Shown here: one piece after another, positions 6,206 through 11,142 of the stretch
Layout: each line of letters starts with the position of its first letter
Position numbering within the stretch: the stretch's first letter is position 1
NCBI GenBank assembly: GCA_003540955.1
Contig: DPMX01000127.1
Span: forward strand, 1 to 11,142
Length of the DNA: 11,142 bases
Direction: 5' to 3'
Source of the DNA: Gammaproteobacteria bacterium
Lineage (GTDB): Bacteria > Pseudomonadota > Gammaproteobacteria > Ga0077536
Translations under genes and position numbers: made by a program
Notes under the pieces: model-generated
Told to the model about the DNA's origin: nothing
Seen by the model: only the letters and a program-made list of their open reading frames with translations
Databases searched by the model: none

Positions 6206-7180
6206 TTAGCCTTCCCTGATCTGATTAAGCGATTCTACCTTGAGATGTTGTTTTAACGCCATGTCTAGTTGGCTATCGAATTTAACATCATAAGAATCAA
6301 ACCTTAGTGCATCTGACACCCCCCGAAACCACGTAAACTGACGCTTCGCTAACTGCCTGGTCGCGATGATACTGCGCTCAATCATTTCATCGAAATGACA
6401 TTGTCCTTCCAAGTAATGCCAAACATCGCGGTAGCCTACGGCTCTCAGTGCCGGTCGATCCAAATTCAAATCACCGCGATCACGCAGTGCGCTCACTTCA
6501 TTTACGAAGCCTGCGTTCAGCATTCCTCGGAAACGCACCGCGATGCGATCGTGGAGCGCAGTTCGATCCAGGGGCGTAAGTATCAGTTTTATAATCGAAA
6601 ACGGGAGCAACGGCGCTGGTTGTTCCTTAATTACATCGGACATCGGCCGGCCGGTGATTGCAAAAATTTCAAGGGCGCGCAAAGTTCGCTGTTGGTCGTG
6701 GGGGTGAATACGCTGAGCACTATCTGGATCAAGTGTCGCCAATCGTGCGTGCATTGAAGAAAGCCCCGTCTTGGCAAGTTCCTCACACAAAAGTTGACGC
6801 ACATCGGTATCGCCCGCCGGCAACGCAGCAATACCGTGTTCAAGTACATGGAAATACAACCCTGTACCACCTACTAACAAGGGTATTCGGCCACGAGACT
6901 GTATCTTAGCAATCACTCGCTGAGCATCTGCGCGGAATTGCGCGACAGAATAGCTTTCCTTTGGATCGCATAAGTCCAACAAATGGTGTGGATACCGGTC
7001 CTGGAGTTCCGGCGTCGGTTTTGCGGTGCCTATATCCAGACCCCGATAAACGAGCGCTGAATCAACGCTCACAATTTCGCAATCAAAGCAATCGACCAAT
7101 CGGCACGCGGTTGCTGTCTTTCCACTCGCCGTTGGACCCATCAAAAACACCACAGGTATGTCGTTTAAAATCGGAGACAT
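6206..7180 (-). CDS. miaA: tRNA dimethylallyltransferase
   Basis: MiaA transfers the dimethylallyl group to N6 of A37 in tRNAs reading codons that begin with U, the first step towards ms2i6A. From the ATG at 7180 the protein has 324 residues, normal for the family. Visible features are the P-loop GPTASGKT (15-22), the substrate motif DSALVYRGLDIGTAKPT starting at Asp40, HHLLDL, and GGTGLYF (104-110). The zone HPHDQQRTLRALEI is conserved in MiaA proteins, as is the C-terminal RQLAKRQFTWFRG region that contacts tRNA. An in-frame TTG at 7198 would add six residues and overlap the mutL end by 14 bases. It has a GGAAGG sequence at a usable distance, whereas the ATG at 7180 has none well placed, so the start is uncertain. 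With the ATG the gap to mutL is 4 bases, and coupling to mutL is likely either way. Confidence 0.96.
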   Translation of the reverse strand: MSPILNDIPVVFLMGPTASGKTATACRLVDCFDCEIVSVDSALVYRGLDIGTAKPTPELQDRYPHHLLDLCDPKESYSVAQFRADAQRVIAKIQSRGRIPLLVGGTGLYFHVLEHGIAALPAGDTDVRQLLCEELAKTGLSSMHARLATLDPDSAQRIHPHDQQRTLRALEIFAITGRPMSDVIKEQPAPLLPFSIIKLILTPLDRTALHDRIAVRFRGMLNAGFVNEVSALRDRGDLNLDRPALRAVGYRDVWHYLEGQCHFDEMIERSIIATRQLAKRQFTWFRGVSDALRFDSYDVKFDSQLDMALKQHLKVESLNQIREG

Positions 7181-7184
7181 GCCT

Positions 7185-8852
7185 TTATTGAGTTCCAAAT
7201 AGCCCTTCCAAATCTTCTGACGTCAGTGGAATATTGTAATCTCCCCCGCTTAAACCCAGCGCGTTAAATTGACCGACAAGCTGCGAAAACCAACGACGCC
7301 GCTCGACCATTGTAGTAGGCGCGCGAAACCCAACAGCTGCGGCCGTTGCAACTCCATCAGCTTCGACTTGGACGGTTTTGTTTTTGGAGAGTAAACAATC
7401 AGCGAACGCGCTTGGGTCTATCTCGCTAATGATGATGGGGACTGCACGGAGCACTACCTTGTCCTCGCCTATACGGCCAAACTCAACCCCAAACCCGTTA
7501 AGTGTCTCAATTCGATCATCGCGCACTTCGGAATCTAACACCTCCGGAATGAGCAGGGGCCGCGAGTCGCGCTCCCCGCGTTCAAGTCGTGTGCGGACTA
7601 TATCCGTAATTGCTGCATGCAAATCAATCACGAGAATAGAACCATTGTCGTTTGTAAGGGCAAACCGATTTTCGATAATGGCCAACAGGTTGTTCGCCAC
7701 AGCCGACAACGCGGCCGCCGAAAAAGGCTGAGTAGCGTACTGACGAGAATACGTCCGAACGCGGCCTCCAAGATCGACATGCGTAGATTCAAAGTTAGTG
7801 TGAGTGGAGGTTGTGAAACTGTCGCATTCTTTATGCAATCTATTTGCACTACCTAAGGCCTGCTTAACCGCCGCATAGACCATGTCATGTATGCCGCGGG
7901 CGTCATGAAGTCTGACCTCGACTTTCCCGGGATGGACGTTTACGTCGACCACCCCCTCAGGCATTTCGAGTTGTAACGCGTAAGCTGGGTAGCGACCCTC
8001 CTCAATGTAAGTGTCATAAGCCATACGCACCGCGTGTGCAACATGGCGATCACGCACGACTCGACGATTAATAGTGACAAACTGTAGATCGGAGTTTTGC
8101 CGAGCATATTCTGTCGTGCCAACCCAACCACGCACAGTGAGCTCAGGCATTAAAAATTCAATCGGTATCGAGTGATCCACAAAGTCACTCCCGAATAAAG
8201 CCCTCCGCCTCCGCTCTATCGCGACCGCGTTAATTGGTGCCGGTAGCGACAAGTTTTTCTTGGACCCATGGATCAACGTAAAAACAACCTCGGGATAACA
8301 GAAACCAGCGCGCCGTACGAATTTTTGAACGTGTAGAAACTCTGTACGTACCTGCTTCAAAAACCGCCGACGAGCTGGCGTCGTCGCAAACAGGTTTCTA
8401 ACTTCAACAGTCGTACCAACTGGATGCCCTGCGGCTTGCAGCTGACCCATCCGTGCTCCAGGGCGCACATCAATTCGCCAACCGTGTGGCTGGTCTGCGG
8501 TACGAGAAGTGATTGCGATTTCGGCAACCGAACTAATGCTTGCCAACGCCTCACCGCGAAAACCAAGTGTACCGATGGAGGATAATTCTTCTGCTTTAGT
8601 CAATTTGCTAGTGCAGTGCCGCGATAACGCAAGGTGCAGCTGATCGCGCGGGATGCCGTAACCATCGTCACGTAACAGTATGTATTCTATACCGCCTTCA
8701 CATAGCTCGATGGTGATTTTTGTAGCGCCCGCGTCCAGACTATTTTCGAGTAGCTCCCTTACTATTGATGCAGGTCGCTCGATCACCTCACCCGCAGCAA
8801 TTTGATTGATGACGTTATCAGATAACGGCTGAATTGCGGCTAACTTTGACAT
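7185..8852 (-). CDS. mutL: DNA mismatch repair protein MutL, with an altered C-terminal endonuclease region
   Basis: MutL couples mismatch recognition by MutS to strand incision and removal. From the ATG at 8852 it has 555 residues, shorter than E. coli MutL (615). The N-terminal GHKL ATPase is intact: NQIAAGEVIERPAS, RELLENSLDAGA with Glu33 and Asn37, RDDGYGI with Asp62, HCTSKL and GTLGFRGEAL (95-103), then TTPARRRFL and the transducer domain with DVNVHPGKVEVR. The C-terminal dimerisation domain is recognisable (RPLLIPEVL, VVLRAVPIII), but the endonuclease motifs are altered. DQHAxxExxxxE reads DLHAAITDIVRT (410-421), with Thr at both Glu positions. The C(P/N)HGRP motif is missing and the end reads LFGTQ instead of an FxR ending. 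A TTG two codons upstream (8858) is a possible start. No clear ribosome binding site is visible. The amiB stop lies 65 or more bases upstream. Confidence 0.96.
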   Translation of the reverse strand: MSKLAAIQPLSDNVINQIAAGEVIERPASIVRELLENSLDAGATKITIELCEGGIEYILLRDDGYGIPRDQLHLALSRHCTSKLTKAEELSSIGTLGFRGEALASISSVAEIAITSRTADQPHGWRIDVRPGARMGQLQAAGHPVGTTVEVRNLFATTPARRRFLKQVRTEFLHVQKFVRRAGFCYPEVVFTLIHGSKKNLSLPAPINAVAIERRRRALFGSDFVDHSIPIEFLMPELTVRGWVGTTEYARQNSDLQFVTINRRVVRDRHVAHAVRMAYDTYIEEGRYPAYALQLEMPEGVVDVNVHPGKVEVRLHDARGIHDMVYAAVKQALGSANRLHKECDSFTTSTHTNFESTHVDLGGRVRTYSRQYATQPFSAAALSAVANNLLAIIENRFALTNDNGSILVIDLHAAITDIVRTRLERGERDSRPLLIPEVLDSEVRDDRIETLNGFGVEFGRIGEDKVVLRAVPIIISEIDPSAFADCLLSKNKTVQVEADGVATAAAVGFRAPTTMVERRRWFSQLVGQFNALGLSGGDYNIPLTSEDLEGLFGTQ

Positions 8853-8870
8853 GATCAACAGTTTAGCAGC

Positions 8871-8885
8871 CCGTCGGGTTGACGG
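8871..8885 (-). other. Small hairpin in the amiB-mutL gap
   Basis: CCGTC-AACCC-GACGG on the minus strand is a perfect 5-bp stem with a 5-base loop, 18 bases before the mutL ATG. No T run follows, so it is not a standard terminator. It may shape the mutL leader, which lacks an obvious ribosome binding site, or it may be chance. The rest of the gap (8853-8923) shows nothing I can support. Confidence 0.2.
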
Positions 8886-8923
8886 TCTCTAGTCATAGTA
8901 AGATTGACAGAAATGAACTGGCC

Positions 8924-10246
8924 TCAGGGGATCTTTAACACCTCTCCTAACCTAACGCCGTCACCTACGAGGTTATTCGCCAATTTGATGCTTTCCATGC
9001 TGACGTCATAGCGATGCGCAATAACCGAAAGGCTGTCTCCACGCGAAACTAGATGTGAACGATGGGCGGCTAAACGCGTCCCAGGAGGCAGGTTGTTCTC
9101 AAAATAGGTGCGAATCCCACTAAAAATGGAAATAGCAAGCTTCCGGCGATAACTTTCTTTACTAAGACGACGTTCCTCGTCTGGATTAGATATAAACGCA
9201 GTCTCAATTAACAAAGACGGGATGTCCGGAGATTTAAGCACCATAAAACCCGCATGCTGTACTTCTTGTTTATGTACTTTTCCAAGTTTTTTTAGGCCAT
9301 CGAGTATGGCATTAGCGGCGGCGATACTAGCGTCGAGCGACGCAGTTTGTGACAGATCGAGCAGCACCGATTTCAACACCTCATCCTTGCCGTCAAGACT
9401 GATCCCTCCGATAAGATCGGATGCATTCTCGTTTTCCGCAAGCCAATGAGCCGCTTCGTTACTTACGCCCTTTTGAGACAACACGTAGACCGACGAACCT
9501 CGCACTCGGCGGTCGTGGAATGCATCCGCATGGATCGAGAGAAATAGATCTGCTTTAGCATCGCGGGCTTTGATCATGCGTTTGCGTAAGTCAACGTAAT
9601 AGTCACCATCACGAACTAACACACCCCGTATTCCATCATGACGATTGATTTCGTCAACTAACGCGCGCGCGATAGCGAGGACGATGTTTTTTTCGTAGAC
9701 CCCAGTTGGGCCGATTGCCCCAACATCTGCGCCACCGTGCCCCGCATCGACCGCGACGATAATATCACGCACCACCGTGCTATTCGCTAACCCCTTGGGC
9801 GCTTGAGGTATCGTTGATGAGGATTCAACGACCTCCCCCGCACCCCGAATTTTTGGTGTTAGATTCAGTACAACACGATGTCCGTAATGCTTGTGCGGTG
9901 GTAGTTGCGAATCATCGAACTGCACACGGTGTTCGAGGTCAAAAACCACCCGCAGGTCGTTACTATTTCGGCGCGCAAACCGGAGATTCCGTATTGGCGT
10001 CTCCGCAGCACTGGGTAGTTTTAGAGATTTTGGCAACTCCGTGGCTACGAAGTCGATAACCAGTCGATAAGGATTCTTAAACTCTGAGAGGCGATATTCT
10101 AAGGGTTTACTTACATCGAAAACGACAGTGCTTCTATCTGTGCCCGCCCATATTCGGACACCTTTAATTTCGGCGCCGAAAACCGCGTTACAAAGAAACC
10201 ACAAGACTAAAACTACGATGCCTCGCATCACTTTAGGCGCGACCAT
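8924..10246 (-). CDS. amiB: N-acetylmuramoyl-L-alanine amidase (AmiB type) with AMIN and LysM domains
   Basis: This periplasmic zinc amidase cuts the stem peptide from muramic acid to split septal peptidoglycan at cell separation. The 440-residue precursor has a signal peptide (about 1-24, hydrophobic IVVLVLWFLCNAVFGA). An AMIN domain (about 26-132), a short Ser/Pro linker, the Amidase_3 domain (about 160-382) and a C-terminal LysM domain (about 396-440, beginning SHLVSRGDSLSVIAHRYDV) follow. Zinc ligands and catalytic residues are visible: His170 in DAGHGG, Glu185 in VYEKN, His239 in SIHADA and Glu348 in LIETAFISN. A segment at about 275-315 matches the position of the inhibitory helix that EnvC/NlpD-type activators displace. 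The ATG at 10246 has no good ribosome binding site; a second in-frame ATG at codon 7 would still leave a usable signal peptide. It follows tsaE by 84 bases. Confidence 0.96.
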   Translation of the reverse strand: MVAPKVMRGIVVLVLWFLCNAVFGAEIKGVRIWAGTDRSTVVFDVSKPLEYRLSEFKNPYRLVIDFVATELPKSLKLPSAAETPIRNLRFARRNSNDLRVVFDLEHRVQFDDSQLPPHKHYGHRVVLNLTPKIRGAGEVVESSSTIPQAPKGLANSTVVRDIIVAVDAGHGGADVGAIGPTGVYEKNIVLAIARALVDEINRHDGIRGVLVRDGDYYVDLRKRMIKARDAKADLFLSIHADAFHDRRVRGSSVYVLSQKGVSNEAAHWLAENENASDLIGGISLDGKDEVLKSVLLDLSQTASLDASIAAANAILDGLKKLGKVHKQEVQHAGFMVLKSPDIPSLLIETAFISNPDEERRLSKESYRRKLAISIFSGIRTYFENNLPPGTRLAAHRSHLVSRGDSLSVIAHRYDVSMESIKLANNLVGDGVRLGEVLKIP

Positions 10247-10330
10247 TCATAACCGATTTATCATATTTTCCAAGTTATCCACAGCAACTCAAGTAAAAAA
10301 TATTTATATCTTGTAAAACAATGAATTCTA
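10247..10330 (-). promoter_or_regulatory. AT-rich gap upstream of amiB with a consensus DnaA box
   Basis: The 84-base gap between tsaE and amiB contains TTATCCACA (plus strand 10275-10283), a perfect match to the DnaA-box consensus, beside an AT-rich tract (about 10291-10320). On the minus strand, TATAAA (plus 10303-10308) could be a -10 box upstream of the DnaA box; TATGAT nearer to amiB is another, but it would leave almost no leader. I find no convincing -35 for the first. Promoter presence is plausible but weak; the 9-mer is certain as sequence, uncertain as a functional site. Confidence 0.35.
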
Positions 10331-10804
10331 TCACTTATTTTCTATTATCGCTAGTAATCTCCGACCATACTCCGTATCGGCGGCCAAGTTTGCGAAGCGC
10401 TTCACACCGCGCATCTCCAGGTAGATTTCGATATCTGGGTCCGGCAGCCCGGTACGGCCACGGTCGGGCCACTCTACTAAACAATCCGCGCCCGTTTCGA
10501 AATACTCATCGAATCCGATATATTCAAGTTCCTCGGGATCCTCTAACCGGTAAAGGTCGAAGTGGTGAACCACACGATCATCCAATCTATAACTCTCGAC
10601 TAGAGTAAAGGTCGGGCTTTTGACCGCACCTTTGTAACCAAGGCGTCGCATATACCCTCTGACTAGAGTGGTTTTACCAGTCCCAAGCTCCCCGGACAAA
10701 TATACTTTAAGCTCGGCAGTCGTCGCCCCTGCGATCGCTCCACCTAGGGCCTCCATCGCCATTGCTGTGTCAATCTCGATTGTACTGGTAGCCATTTTAA
10801 CCAT
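10331..10804 (-). CDS. tsaE: tRNA t6A37 biosynthesis ATPase TsaE
   Basis: TsaE is the small P-loop ATPase that works with TsaB and TsaD to place threonylcarbamoyl on A37 of ANN-decoding tRNAs. The 157-residue protein matches the family in size. It shows Walker A GELGTGKTT (38-46), KSPTFTLVESY (62-72), HFDLYRL (81-87), the conserved EELEYIGFDEYF (91-102) and VEWPDRG (110-116). The ATG at 10804 is followed by a second in-frame ATG at codon 4 (10795); neither has a clear ribosome binding site, so coupling to nnr, whose stop is 16 bases upstream, is likely. The E. coli order nnr-tsaE-amiB is the same. Confidence 0.95.
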   Translation of the reverse strand: MVKMATSTIEIDTAMAMEALGGAIAGATTAELKVYLSGELGTGKTTLVRGYMRRLGYKGAVKSPTFTLVESYRLDDRVVHHFDLYRLEDPEELEYIGFDEYFETGADCLVEWPDRGRTGLPDPDIEIYLEMRGVKRFANLAADTEYGRRLLAIIENK

Positions 10805-10820
10805 GGGTTGGACACGTCGA

Positions 10821-11142
10821 TCAATTCACCAAGGCGCGTATATGCGGAAACAGATCGCTTGCAAGCAGACCCCGCTCTCCATCCATGGCGGCGCGATCCG
10901 CCGCATTCGCATGCACGCATGCGCCGATCCGAGCAGCATCATCGATAGAGAGACCTTGAGCGAGTAGCGCCGCGATGACACCAGTTAGAACGTCACCCAT
11001 ACCACCGCTGCCCATACCTGGATTACCGGCACACAATACCGCAGGTAATCGCCCGTCATCAATAATAGAACCGGCACCTTTTAGGACAATTGTGCCCCCA
11101 TACTTTTGTTGCAACGAACTTGCCGCCATAAATCGATCGGCT
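10821..11142 (-). CDS. nnr: ADP-dependent (S)-NAD(P)HX dehydratase domain (C-terminal part, runs off the window)
   Basis: The gene enters from beyond position 11142 and ends in TGA at 10821; about 107 codons are visible. It is the C-terminal end of the YjeF/NnrD carbohydrate-kinase-like domain, which uses ADP to turn damaged hydrated NAD(P)H back into NAD(P)H. The signatures are TIVLKGAGSII and the nucleotide-binding CAGNPGMGSGGMGDVLTG, with the presumed catalytic Asp in GGMGD. The terminal helices with RIGACVHANAADRAA follow. The frame is open to the window edge (codons for A-D-R-F precede the first internal Met), so an internal start is unlikely. In gammaproteobacteria the gene usually also carries an N-terminal NnrE epimerase domain; whether it does here cannot be seen. 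Confidence 0.93.
   Translation of the reverse strand, partial: ADRFMAASSLQQKYGGTIVLKGAGSIIDDGRLPAVLCAGNPGMGSGGMGDVLTGVIAALLAQGLSIDDAARIGACVHANAADRAAMDGERGLLASDLFPHIRALVN

Noticed and set aside
8871..8885. Rho-independent terminator between amiB and mutL
   Set aside because: The stem is only 5 bp and no T run follows it in the direction of transcription.
1..11142. A novel defence, mobile or biosynthetic system
   Set aside because: Every long minus-strand frame belongs to a well-known housekeeping family in its expected gammaproteobacterial order, and the gaps are too short to hide another system.

Overview
The window is an ordinary but complete-looking stretch of gammaproteobacterial chromosome. 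Every confident gene lies on the minus strand, so transcription runs from position 11142 towards 1. In that direction the order is nnr (C-terminal part) - tsaE - amiB - mutL - miaA - hfq - hflX - hflK - hflC - DUF2065 (yjeT-like) - hisZ - purA (N-terminal part). This is the well-known gammaproteobacterial amiB-mutL-miaA-hfq-hflX superoperon. The hisZ gene between the DUF2065 gene and purA resembles the order I recall from Pseudomonas; Escherichia coli has no hisZ. Base composition is moderate and the proteins look Pseudomonas/marine-gammaproteobacterium-like, but I cannot name a genus. I see no mobile element, tRNA, rRNA, CRISPR array or phage gene.

Region by region in transcription order. 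11142-8924: metabolite repair (NnrD), the tRNA t6A ATPase TsaE, and the exported cell-wall amidase AmiB. 8852-6206: mismatch repair (MutL) and tRNA isopentenylation (MiaA). 6127-4494: the RNA chaperone Hfq and the ribosome-associated GTPase HflX, almost abutting. 4493-4271: a 223-base intergenic stretch, the longest in the window, with a possible structured leader for hflKC. 4270-2249: HflK and HflC, the SPFH pair that encloses the FtsH protease, with no base between the genes. 2202-1: a two-helix DUF2065 membrane protein, then two biosynthesis genes, HisZ (histidine) and PurA (AMP).

The genes share a housekeeping theme: translation fidelity and tRNA modification (TsaE, MiaA, HflX), post-transcriptional control (Hfq), membrane proteolysis (HflKC), envelope and genome upkeep (AmiB, MutL) and ATP-linked biosynthesis (HisZ, PurA). 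Tight spacing, non-ATG starts (purA GTG, hflX TTG) and the absence of clear terminators suggest one or a few long overlapping transcripts.

I did not find a new biological system. The points most worth a second look are a MutL whose C-terminal endonuclease motifs all appear lost or altered, a possible alternative-pairing RNA element upstream of hflK, an A-rich (ARN) leader at the hfq ribosome binding site, a hairpin spanning the hfq stop and the hflX start region, and a perfect DnaA-box 9-mer in the AT-rich gap upstream of amiB.
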